Source: Carposina sasakii
Lineage: Eukaryota; Arthropoda; Insecta; Lepidoptera; Carposinidae
Assembly: GCA_014607495.2 (NCBI GenBank)
Contig: CP053175.1
Span: 8,184,001 to 8,248,000, forward strand
DNA: 64,000 bases
Direction of reading: 5' to 3'
In this document: in pieces, positions 10,434-20,900 of the stretch
Position numbering within the stretch: position 1 is the stretch's first letter
Layout of the letters: the number at the start of each line of letters is the position of its first letter
Translations under genes and position numbers: made by a program
The notes under the pieces: model-generated
Seen by the model: only the letters and a program-made list of their open reading frames with translations
The model's database searches: none
What the model was told of the DNA's origin: nothing

Positions 10434-10870
10434 GGGGTCGGTTGACCATCTTAATTTTTACAAGTCCACACGTGACCAAAATGCTGGTTGCTACCTAGGC
10501 CAAAGAATTAGCATAGCCATCCAGCGTGACAACGCAGCCAGCATTTTGGGCACGCTACCTGCACCGGTATGATGAATTAGGTGAGAGCGAGATGTCTCAC
10601 TGTAGTAACTAAACAAGGCAATTGTTTCTACTTGGTGTATAAAAAGGATTGCAAACCACTTCTATCAGCCCTAATTCATCCAGTCCCGGCTCGAGAACGA
10701 CTGTCTATTCTAATTCTTAAGTCTATTTTTACATGCAAAGTACATGCACTTAGTTTATCTAGTTATTATTAGCTCTGTGGATTTGACGTTTAAAAGTGAG
10801 ACATCTCGCTCTCACCAAATTCATCACACCGGTGCTGATAAGTTAGATCGGTTGACCACCTTTTTATTAC
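10434..10870. repeat. Repeat fragment related to 39497-39680, split by an insertion
   Basis: The left part (10434-10561) and the right part (10835-10870) together match the reverse complement of 39497-39650. One reading frame shows GCYLGQRISIAIQR then NAASILGTLP, so it may be a LINE coding remnant. Class unknown. Confidence 0.55.
10562..10834. mobile_element. 273-bp TIR element with 3-bp target duplication
   Basis: The terminal inverted repeats are 39 bp (10562-10600 and 10796-10834). They start CACCGGTATGATGAATTAGG and contain GTGAGAGCGAGATGTCTCAC, with only two mismatches. It splits a repeat fragment whose intact form at 39.5 kb reads through the joint. The duplicated target is CTG (10559-10561 and 10835-10837). 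Three-bp duplications occur in PIF/Harbinger and CACTA-type elements; the ends do not settle which. It is non-coding, so non-autonomous. Confidence 0.8.
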
Positions 10871-11199
10871 TGATATATTTTTATTTATTAATTTATACCT
10901 GTATGGAAGATACAATTACAGTACTGACACAGCATATACCCATAACCTGGTATAAAAATACCAGCACCACATTCCTATTAGACCAATTTACCCTTAAATA
11001 TGTAACGAGACCTCGCACAGGTAAATATTATCTATTTTGTGATAATTCGGCGCCATGTTTATTTTGTAATAGATTGGTAATTTATTAAAATTGGTTTTGC
11101 GGTTGTGATTATGTGAAAAGGGTTTTAATTACAAACGTATTTTGTAATTCAACCCAAGTATTTATGGTTTAAGTTTCTATTTAATTATATATATATAGC

Positions 11200-11345
11200 T
11201 ATAACTACTGGACGCCCGCGACTCCGTCCGCAAGTACTGCAGAAAAAACAAAATGTCGAAATTATCCGGGATAAAAATATTTTCGCGGGACAAAAATGTC
11301 TATGTCTTTCTCAGGCTCCAGACTACCTGTGTACCAATAGCGCGG
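11200..11345 (-). repeat. Lep-T repeat fragment
   Basis: It begins TGGACGCCCGCGACTCCGTC and continues with ATTATCCGGGATAAAAATAT, the reverse-orientation signature of the family. Confidence 0.6.
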
Positions 11346-12411
11346 CGAGCAGGGTCACTATCAACGACCTATTAAATCTGACCGCTGCTAAACGTGTCTG
11401 TAGGGTCTCCGTTATGATCCTGCAGTTCTGTCTACTAACACAGCCGTGAGTACAAATATGTAGCTTTTAACTACATGTACACAACTACAAAAGGTAACTA
11501 ACTTCATTTTAACTACAGTAGTTATAGTCACCAGTTATGAACACAAATGTTAACTAGATACGGTTAGTTGATAGTTAGAGCGGATGGTTATTTGGCAGCT
11601 AGTGTTGTGCGACGGTGACGGTAAATAATACCAATGCGTTGTAGTGTTGTACTTGTATCGATGGTATCGATGTCGATAAAATTAACACTCAACTTAATCT
11701 CCTCCGAAGAGGCTAAAGATACTTAAAAGTACAGATATAGAACACGCTGGTTTACACGCTTTAAAATTTTAATATCTAGATGTCCTTATGTAGATCAGCG
11801 TAAATTTAAGTTAGGCGTGATTTCTTGATACCATCCATATTTATTCAATGTAAGCTTTTCGTACGATTGCTGATAACTGATAACCAGAGTTCGGAATTAG
11901 GTAGAGTCATTTATGTACTTGCATCGAAATGTTGATATTAATGTGGACCTTCCCAGGATTTCTAATGGACAATCCCGTGTGGCCAACAATATTACAAATA
12001 AATAACAATAAAACCCTCAGAGATAGACAAATAAAACAAAGATAATTAACATAAAATTTCTGCTCTTTAAAATTAATACCGGAATTTGAGCCATATCCAC
12101 TTTATTCTTTCGCTATTGTATGAAATCAGTGCAAGACTACCTAATTCTGACCTCTGCTGATAACAGAGAGCTCTGTACTTTCTAATGTTTGCTATATTTA
12201 CGTAAAATAAAATTTAAAAAAACTATTCGCATATGAGTGTCATTACAACACTAAGTTCATTTTACCTGACTGCGCTAGAAAGAGTTGGTTTTCGAGTGTA
12301 TTTATGGAAACGCTCTAAAGCCTATTTGGGTTTGCTGATACCCCATTAGATCAACCCATTCCTGTATGTAGCTCAACGTGAAAAATTGTTAATTGTGTTT
12401 ACCACCTAGTA
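11346..12411. other. AT-rich stretch, no gene recognised
   Basis: I find no coding frame with homology. Short ATCGAT-rich tracts occur near 11660. The stretch ends at the hAT-type MITE. Confidence 0.4.
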
Positions 12412-12841
12412 CAGGGATGGCGAACCAATGGCACGCGTGCCACCCCTGGCACGCAACAAAATAGTTCAGGCACGCCTAATGATACAGATAAGAATGAATA
12501 ACATAAAAAAATTGCATCGAAACCGTTTGTCAGATGACTCTAGTTCAGCAGCTTGTATTCTGCTGAAAGTAACAAAGTAAGAGCCTGACATAAAATACTT
12601 AGCATCTTATTTGAAACAGCAGAAATAACACAATTTTTTTATATGTTAAAATAGTAACATTACCTATACATACCGATAATTGTACTTTTGAATTTTTAAT
12701 AAATACCTAGTATATACTTAATATCATCTAGTTTTATTTTTGTTCAATAATATCAATATGCCTAAATTATTTGATGGCACGTCATAGATATATTTGTCTC
12801 TTAAAAATGGCACGTATATCACTAAAGGTTCGCCATCCCTG
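12412..12841. mobile_element. hAT-type MITE, 430 bp, with perfect 8-bp target duplication
   Basis: The ends are CAGGGATGGCGAACC and GGTTCGCCATCCCTG, a 15-bp perfect inverted repeat of the hAT type. They are flanked by ACCTAGTA on both sides (12404-12411 and 12842-12849). The GGCACGC motif recurs just inside both ends. There is no transposase frame, so it is non-autonomous. Confidence 0.92.
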
Positions 12842-13014
12842 ACCTAGTACATCACTAAAGCATTTCAATAATGAAACAACTGGCTTGGGCTCGGCATTCG
12901 GATACAAGCGCGACCTGCGCCTCATACTGAATGTGTATCAATTTCATACACGGAGGAGGGAAAAAACTTTTTTGGCTATGGAATAGATTTATAAATATGT
13001 TTTAAGAAATGAAA

Positions 13015-13140
13015 AAAAAATTCACCCGAGTGGGACTCGAAACTACGACCTCTCGCATTCCGTGCATCAATCTCACCAACTGAGCTACAGGATCAATTAA
13101 TGCTACAGGATGATGAATTAAACCATTTCTTTTAAACTTT
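13015..13140 (-). repeat. tRNA-derived repeat (SINE head)
   Basis: The reverse strand reads TAGCTCAGTTGGTGAGA (A box) and GTAGTTTCGAGTCCCACTC (B box). The would-be acceptor stem halves do not pair, so it is not a functional tRNA. A relative lies at 54600-54665. Confidence 0.6.
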
Positions 13141-13179
13141 TATTCTTACATTACGTTTTTGGCAATAATATTAATAATA

Positions 13180-13600
13180 AATTACGGGTGGCAAGTCACC
13201 GCCTGCCACCTCACAATTTTGGGGCTAGATTGTTATGGCAGGCGTCCGATAGTCTCCCTATATACAATAGCCCTTATCCAGCCACCCAACATTCAACCCT
13301 ATAGCCCATGACCTTAGTTTTCCATCGCAAGACGTAGATCTGCACTCCAATAGTCTTTGCACATGGCGGGGACCATCACCGGGTGTATCATATTGTGCGT
13401 TCGGTGATGGTATCCGCCGGTATTCGGTCATGCTCTCTTAAAAGGGTCTCTACATCTTGGCTACGGACCTACGGAGGGCTTAAAGGACCGGGACTCTGTA
13501 GTCCCGTGAATTTCGAAAGAGAAACAATAATAATAATAAAACACTTTATTGTACACACAAAAAAATTTCGTACATGGGCGAACTTAATGCAATATAGCAT
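13180..13600. repeat. Unclassified GC-richer repeat with LINE-like tail
   Basis: A moderately GC-rich block (13190-13510) is followed by (AAT)n and AAACACTTTATTGTACACAC, a tail style shared by several LINEs in this window (15890, 19950, 22080, 29455). No intact coding region. Confidence 0.35.
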
Positions 13601-13787
13601 TTTCTACCAGTTAACCCAATTACTTTGTTAGGTTATTTTTTCATCCCGATAGCTATACACTAGCCAAACCTCGGTAAATAGATTTATATATGAGAATGAC
13701 ACATACAAAGGCTTATATGTATACATTTCCGGTTGAGCATAGCAGTTGAGCCGTTTCGTTGGTCCGGAAGGCCTATTACACGAATAT

Positions 13788-14003
13788 TATAAAGGCGAAG
13801 GTTTGTGTGTGTATGTTTGTTACGTCTTCACGTCTAAACGGCTGGAGCGATTTAGTATGCAGTTAGCTAATACCCTGGGTTAACACATAGGCTACTTTTT
13901 ATTGTTATATTATTCCCGGCAAAATATTTTTATCTCGGATAATTTCGACATTTTGTTTTTTCTCCAGTCCACGCGGACGTAGTCGCGGGCAACAGCTAGT
14001 ACA
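13788..14003 (+). repeat. Lep-T repeat
   Basis: It starts ACGAATATTATAAAGGCGAA, has AACGGCTGGAGCGATTTAG and ends CGCGGACGTAGTCGCGGGCA then CTAGT: a near-complete copy. Confidence 0.7.
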
Positions 14004-14935
14004 TTATAATAGGAAATATGCCAATGATGCCCTGATATAAATGCGTCCGACATGAAAGCAGACTTTTTCTATATTTCATTCGAAAGATGACTTCTACAAA
14101 GACTATATAGGTAATAATCGGTTAGTACATAAAATACCAAAGTTGCAAGTGTTTAAAAGTTTTTAAAAAATAATAAAAAAAAAAAACAAAATTAAAGGAA
14201 CAACAGAGATTTTCACCCATCATACCATAGTTTCTCATTAATTTAATAATTTTAAGAAATAACTATAGAAATTTGGACCTAATTATTAAACAAATAATAA
14301 TTTTTACTGACAACTATACACAAAAACGCATACCTAATTACGTTTATAAAATAGATATTTGCTATTTTTTTACATACAAACGGGTCGAAGATTTTTCCAG
14401 ATCGTATTTTTGATTCCCTGTAAATCGTAAACGTTTAAACTTAGATATGCCATTCCAAGGCTAAAATTTATTGACTTTTCACGTAGTATCTGGGTGACAA
14501 ACACTATAGCTATAAGTTTAGCAACTCCGCTTTCCTTTCTACCTCCGTGACAGGACGCATTGGAACTGAATTCGAACGTGCATCTCGAATCTCGGATGAT
14601 TAGATATCGATATATATCGACATATCGATACTTGGATGCGAATGTATTTAAATTTAAAACATACCTACAGTCCTACATACTGAGAATAGAGATTTTAGAC
14701 TTTTCTTTAAACCTTCTAAATAGATAATCAAGTATAGGTATGAATGTTGGAACAGAAGAGATATGTTAAGCGAAAAGCTTTGAAAATAAGAACTAATTCA
14801 CAAAATTTTAGGTTCTAACGTCATCTTAGTTTGCCAAATAGTATGGAGAATTCCTAAATAATTTTGAAATATTTATACAATGTTTGGAAAATAAACATGT
14901 GATTTTCTTAACAGCTTAACATTTTAAAAAAAATA
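14004..14935. other. AT-rich stretch, no gene recognised
   Basis: No coding homology and no clear inverted repeat. An ATATCGATATATATCGACAT palindromic tract is at about 14603-14628. Confidence 0.4.
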
Positions 14936-15190
14936 TTAAATAGGCTTTCGCTTGACCACAAGACGCGCCTGATGGTAAGATGGAGCGTGCTTGCCTAAAA
15001 GAAACCGGTTCACTCTCGACTTGAAGACCGCAAGATTATAGTTCATGGGGAACAGGGATTCAGACAGGGAGTTCCACAGCTTGGCCGTTCGCACTATGAA
15101 TGTAGAAGCAAAACGCTTAGTACGAGTTTTCGGCACTTCAACTGTGAACCGATGTCGCCTTGACATTTCCCTGGTCGTCCGGTGGTAGAA
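14936..15190 (-). pseudogene. C-terminal fragment of a LINE ORF2
   Basis: The - strand frame contains RHRFTVEVP, TRTKRFASTFIVRTAKLWNS, YNLAVFKSRVNRFLLGKHAP. These are the same motifs as the + strand fragment at 3162-3443, with enough difference to suggest another subfamily. The rest of the element is missing. Confidence 0.8.
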
Positions 15191-15721
15191 GGGTGCTGGG
15201 GGAATGCCATTTTTGTTACACCCAGTAGATACCAGTGGGTAAATGTTAGCTACACGATGATGATGATGACCAGTACTGTCAACACAAAATCAAGGGGTAA
15301 GTATATAAATATCATCTTCCTGCCCCCCATTATTTATGAGGTCGGTATATGGTTTCTTTCGAAACTCACATTGCCAAAGATTTGGCATTTGGTCTACGGC
15401 CGGCTGCCTGCCTGGCGCCAACCTTCCTCGGGTATCTATAGCTAAGTGACAATTTCGATTGCAGCTATTAACAATGTCGGATGTGAAAAAACGGCATTTT
15501 ACAGGACGGCCGTTTAAAGTTTAAAACGTGAATAAAATTGACATAAGACCTCGCATCGCTACGAAATTTGGTATTGTGCAACAGTTTTGAATACTTTTTA
15601 ATATTGTGAGCTAAAAAAGTGGAATAATAATCGGGAAGTGCATGGAAAATGTGAAAAATGTCACATACTATATTATTAGACGTCAATGTAGAAATAATTA
15701 TGTCGGTTGTACAATATCCTA

Positions 15722-15862
15722 TACAGGATGTTTTTTGGTGGCCAACCTTAACGAAGGGTATGTACTTTATACATCAAATAAAGTAAGTTTATGACAAAAA
15801 AAAATGATGATGAGGAGATGCCATAGTTTTCGGGAACGTTGACGACTAAAAATCATCCTGTA
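15722..15862. mobile_element. MITE-1, internally deleted copy
   Basis: The ends are TACAGGATG and CATCCTGTA within TA dinucleotides. The two halves match the outer parts of the 389-bp copies at 41194 and 47378, but about 250 bp of the middle is missing. Confidence 0.75.
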
Positions 15863-16797
15863 TATATATATTTTTTTTTTTTAATAATAATAATTTATTT
15901 ATTAGCAAAAAGAATAGATACAATTCAGAGTACAATTCAATACTGTTATGGTAATTTTAAAGGGCGTTATAGATGCAGATGATAGGCATTGTATTATTTA
16001 GGCTGGCATATATCGAGAAACCACATAGTACACAAACATTTAGGTGCTGTCCTTTTCTATGTAAAATAAAGAATAAAGAATATCCGACAGTTATCTATTG
16101 ACCACGAGCAAATAATAATGTAGGTCATGGTATGGTAGAACCGACACAAAAAGAGAATGAAATTTGGTTAACACTGTGGGATGTGACACATACTACCATG
16201 TTATACGTCCAGCATGTTTCTAAAATACAGTATGAAGTGGCACATCCGACTGATGAACGACGCACATGGTCCCGTATGAACAGAGTCTTAACATACTTAC
16301 CTACAATGTTTAGGTGTTATGACAACATCCTACTTATTTCGTCTAGAAAATATGAGAAAAAGCCCTTTTTGAAAGTTGAAACTTTTAGAGGTCATAGATA
16401 TTGAAATTTTAGACCCTTCTATGTAATAAAAAGAAAATATCAAATTAGCAGTTCCGACAATGTTAATAGCTGCAGTCGATTTGTGACAAGTGTGATAATT
16501 ATAGCAAAGAATATGGATGCATTTACCCATGCTACCGAGTCAAGGGGTCTAGATCCGTCATGGGGTTCTAATCCCAGCCATGTCAAATGTTCACACAGTG
16601 TGTTGCCATCTGAAAGAGAAGAAAATATTAATTATTAATATTTTTTGCACACATAGTAAAAGTAAACAAGTGTTAATTTCCATATAAACACACCGGTAAC
16701 ATCGATGCGTAATGGGATCGGTTCTAAAAGGTATGTCAAAACCGCAGGGAAAGAGACGTTATTTTATGTTGATGTTAACATTCGATGAGATGCTTCA
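15863..16797. other. LINE-type tail and unassigned sequence
   Basis: An (AAT)n/TTTATTTATTAGC tail is at 15885-15920. A 90-residue open frame at 16132-16404 (+) has no family I recognise and no splice or repeat support, so I do not call it a gene. Confidence 0.3.
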
Positions 16798-17130
16798 CTA
16801 GAATACATCAGCTGCATCTCCTTCCGCGCATGTCGTAAGAGTCGACTATGGACCTCAAACAGGGTTCTTTCAGCTAGCAACTTGTCCCTGCTCATCTATA
16901 CGGTCTCATTTTGCTAAACCTGAATGAAGGATCTCCTTTAAGATTCTGGCTACCTCACCAATTAAGTCGACTAGAGAACTCTCTACGCTCAACTACTCAG
17001 ACATGCTCTCTGAGGCGATCAACTAGCAACTTTTCACTGGTCTCTTATTTAAACGTAACTGTGGATCTGCTTCGAGAGTCTGAAGAAATTCTGGCTACCC
17101 CATTTTGGAAATATTGCCATATGTATGTAT
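16798..17130 (+). repeat. Rep-C repeat, with internal partial duplication
   Basis: It contains AATACATCAGCTGCATCTCC, TGTCGTAAGAGTCGACTA and GCTAGCAACTTGTCCCTG, and ends CTGGCTACCCCATTTTGGAA. The second half repeats the GTCGACTAG...GCAACTT...CTGGCTACC order, so two copies are partly fused. Confidence 0.7.
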
Positions 17131-17711
17131 ATATAGTTATTTACTTTAATTAGGCCCTTAGAGATGATCATGACCGTTGTCTTTAATACGTGATGACGGA
17201 ACCACAATTCTCAAACAGTTAATTAAAAATCAGTTCCTAAATATACAATACCCATTGTTTTTTTAGAATGGACACAAAAGATACTAAAATAATGGACAGA
17301 TAATAATTGAAATTCGCCAATAAATAGAAGAATCGTATCAATCAAAAACCATTTGATTTGCACTATTGAAGGTGTATCCAAGTGTTTTGAGAAACAATTT
17401 TAAAATATTAATAAGGACTATTATACTTCTGTTAATTCACCATAATAATAGTACTATCAGTGTGCATAGTATACTATAAGTGTAAAAAAACAGTTTGAAC
17501 ACAAGAAAAAACCAAGAGCAGCTCACAATAATTAAATACAAATTTCAACCACATAAATAACCAAAGGCAAAAGGCTAACTAAAATAAAAAAAACTCCAAG
17601 TTCAAATACAGAAAAACCTAAAATAGTCCACGCACAGTCAAAACCTGAACACACATAAACTAAAAACAGTGTTTACTGCAACAAACCAGTAGAAAAAAGA
17701 AGAAACCAGCA
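17131..17711. other. Upstream region of the WSCD-family gene
   Basis: AT-rich DNA 5' of the first coding exon. I see no clear TATA/Inr pair. The A-rich block just before the ATG (17640-17711) may be 5' untranslated sequence. Confidence 0.3.
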
Positions 17712-17910
17712 ATGACAATATACCAGAGCTTTCTGATTTATTTGCTAATCTACTTCGCACTTATGAAGACGGTGATGATGAACTATCCAGTAGGGTGGTG
17801 CAAACCTTTGCGAAGGCTCGAGTATCAGGAGAATGCGGAAAATGTGGCGCTGGTCTCCTATCCCTGCAGCAGCAACTACTGGCTTAGGTTTCTTTTGCAG
17901 CAAGCTACTG
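17712..17910 (+). CDS. WSCD-family gene, exon 1
   Basis: 66 codons plus one base, donor ACTG|GTCAGT. It carries the membrane anchor and the diverged PAPS loop (residues 49-59). It joins exon 2 by completing a Gly codon, giving QQATG|IYTGS as in the family. Confidence 0.85.
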
Positions 17911-20900
17911 GTCAGTATCACAAAGGTCAATGTACAAAGATTGAACGTATTTACCAAATAAACCGCAACCAAAAATGTCGAGTTACACAGATTTTGTACC
18001 GCACTAAATTTTGACATCGTTTAGAGCCAAAAAGAGACGTTATTTGACAGTTATCGTAAGAGACGATTAAAGGTTTCCGGGAGGTGGGCAGCAGCGCTCT
18101 CCGTGTTGACAACATAGTCCAAAAATGAAACTGCGGTCACCAACCCGCCTGCCCAGCGTGTTGACTATGGGCTGAAATCCTCCTATGGCAGTGGTCTTGG
18201 CGTGCCCTGAGGAAGGCCTACATCCAGGACTGCAATAGGCAGATGTACAAAGTCGGTGAATCGAAAGAAGTGTCAGGACCATTGCAAATGGAGGTCCATG
18301 ATTTTTACCCCCTCTTCCGGACTTTACTGAATCTAACATTCTTTCCACCAGGCATATACACCGGCTCCGAGAGCTTCCGCTACGAGAGTCGAGCTGCCGG
18401 TCTACTGGAGAAGGTCACCAAGCGGGTCCTGGTGGTGAAGAGGCACACCGCCCTGGTGGAGCCCACCAATTATACTAGAGCCATCCTTCTTGTGCGGGAT
18501 CCTAAGGATGTTATACCGGTATGTTTCCAGAATGATATAATTTGACCAGTTAATAGTTAGTAGTCCTCGGTTCAAATCCCGGTAGGTGTTAACATTGATA
18601 TGATGAATATCGATGTTTGTTTTCGAGCATGACTTAGTTTGACTCCTGTATCCCCTAGATGGGGCAAGGGCCTCCACAGATCTCCGAGTCATGGATGTTT
18701 CTATATTTATACATACATATAATCACGCCTTTATCCCTTACGGGGTAGGCAAAGCACCAAGGGCCGAAGAACCACACGGTGCCATTTCTGACCAAATTTT
18801 GAGGGTACCTATAGTTGAGATGTACAAGTTCGGTTCGGTTCTATATTTATCTATGTATTTATATACCGTTGCTTTGTACCAGCGATACAAGACCTTAAGG
18901 ATCATAGTGTGGAACTGGAACACGAGGCTAAGTTCCCAAAAATGGGGTAGGTCTAACTGCAAGAGTGCGTAGGAGAGCCTACAGCCACGTTTAGTACAGC
19001 GGGCTTAGATAATAAAGATCAGTGACAAGTCGCTAGCTCATCGCTTTTGTTTTTGTTATTCTGATTACCTACCAAGCTGACTGACCAAACCTACTGAATA
19101 ACTACCAAGATTCGTCACGATCAGTTCATATTCACATTCTTACAAACATAGTAGGATTCGTACGATAATAATAAAATCATCATCATCATCAGCCTATTGC
19201 AGTCCACTGCCGGACGTAGGCCTCCCCCAGGGCACGTCTCAAGGCTGCCATGGGGGGTGTTTGCCCATAGTCACCACGCTGGGCAGGCGGGTTGGTGACC
19301 GCAGTTTGTATTTTGGACTATGTTGTCAACACGGGAGGCGCTGCTGTCCACCTCCCGGAAACCCTTAATCGCCTCGTACGATACCCACGGGCAGACATGG
19401 GGCGGTACAAATTCTACTCTGCCGGCACCACGCGGCAAAATAAAAATAAAATACTTATTAAATAATATTGAATGCTGTGGAAAACATACAAATACTAATA
19501 ACATTCTATGAAATCAGTGATCGTCGGTGATATTTTTAAAGGTTGTGTTTTTTTTATATCTTTCAGTCGAGATTCAAGTCATTTCACGGAAGACATGCGG
19601 CGTTGATTCAAGCATCGAACTTTAAAGGTAGAAATATCTATTGGGTATATGTAAATCTTCTGTTTGTGTATTTGTAATTGAACTCCTTCTGGCTGAACCA
19701 ATTTTGATGAATTTTTTTGTGTTTTTGTTGTGTTTAAGTGGGTTCGAGAATGGTTTAGATTCACAATTCTATTCCTTTTTATCTATATCTATTCCTTTTT
19801 TATATTTGCTAATCACGTAACTTTAACTGGTAGGCTGGAAATAATCTCTGTTATCTAACAGATAAGCTTGTCCTTGTATATTATTTTTGTGTTTTCTGTC
19901 TACAATAAAAAATAACATTGAAATTGAGAATCATGTTGACATTCTTTCTTTAATCTTATTCTTTATTGTAGGTACATACATGTACAAAACACATTACAAT
20001 AAAATTTTGGCTCTTTAGTCAACTCATCCCACTCGAACTCATCCCGCGGGATTAGTTGACCTATTGAATGTTTTGAATTGGTCAACTCATCCCACTGATA
20101 CTTTTTATGATTTATACCAGTGGTTCCCAAAGTGGTCTATGTGGACCCCCAGGGGTCCACAAGGGACTCGATGGGGGTCTACGTTGGCGTGAAAAAATGG
20201 GATTTCACAATTAATTTGTATGTGTTGTAAATATGTAGGGGGTCCACCAGAACCAGTTAACTTTTGAAAGGGGTCTATGAAAAATGAAAGTTTGGGAACC
20301 CCTGATTTATACAGTCGCGAAGATAATTGTTAGACAGTAGATTTACGTATTTTAAAACTATGATTTCAATTACCTTCACGTAGTGTTAAGTACATATTAA
20401 TAAAACAACGGTCATTTTTCATTGTTTAATTTTTCGACCAAAAATGTATTTTTTTTTTTCAAATCTTTAAACAATGTTAAAGCACAGGACAATAATACAA
20501 TGGAGAGATTATCTCTTTTAGGTATCTTTCAGAGGTGACATTTTCAACAGTACTAGCCTAACTTTACTTCCATCATCAAGCATTACCCGTAACATAAACA
20601 TTTCTTTTCCTATCCTTGTGTCCGAAAATCGGCGGTAGGCTCATCACTTACAACGTGGGACCTACTAGGCTAACTGGTGAAAAGAGGGTGTGTAAACTTC
20701 AAACTTCTGCCCAACCTCTTTGGGGGATAATGAGCGTGACTATATCTATGTATATATACATTTTCAGGGCCAGATTTCGACAGATTCCTGAAAGTCCACC
20801 TGCAAGCCTGGATACAGTTTTACATGAAGTCCCTTTCATGGACCAAAGGACCCATCTATATAGTCTACCATGAGATACTTCTACAGGACACCAAAGCAAC

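Noticed and set aside
13015..13095. Possible tRNA gene on the - strand
   Set aside because: A and B boxes are present but the acceptor stem does not pair. Better explained as a tRNA-derived repeat. The same reasoning applies to 54596-54666 and 23985-24040.
16132..16404. 90-codon open frame on the + strand
   Set aside because: No recognisable motif, no splice context and no codon pattern distinct from neighbours. Length is expected by chance in AT-rich DNA of this size.
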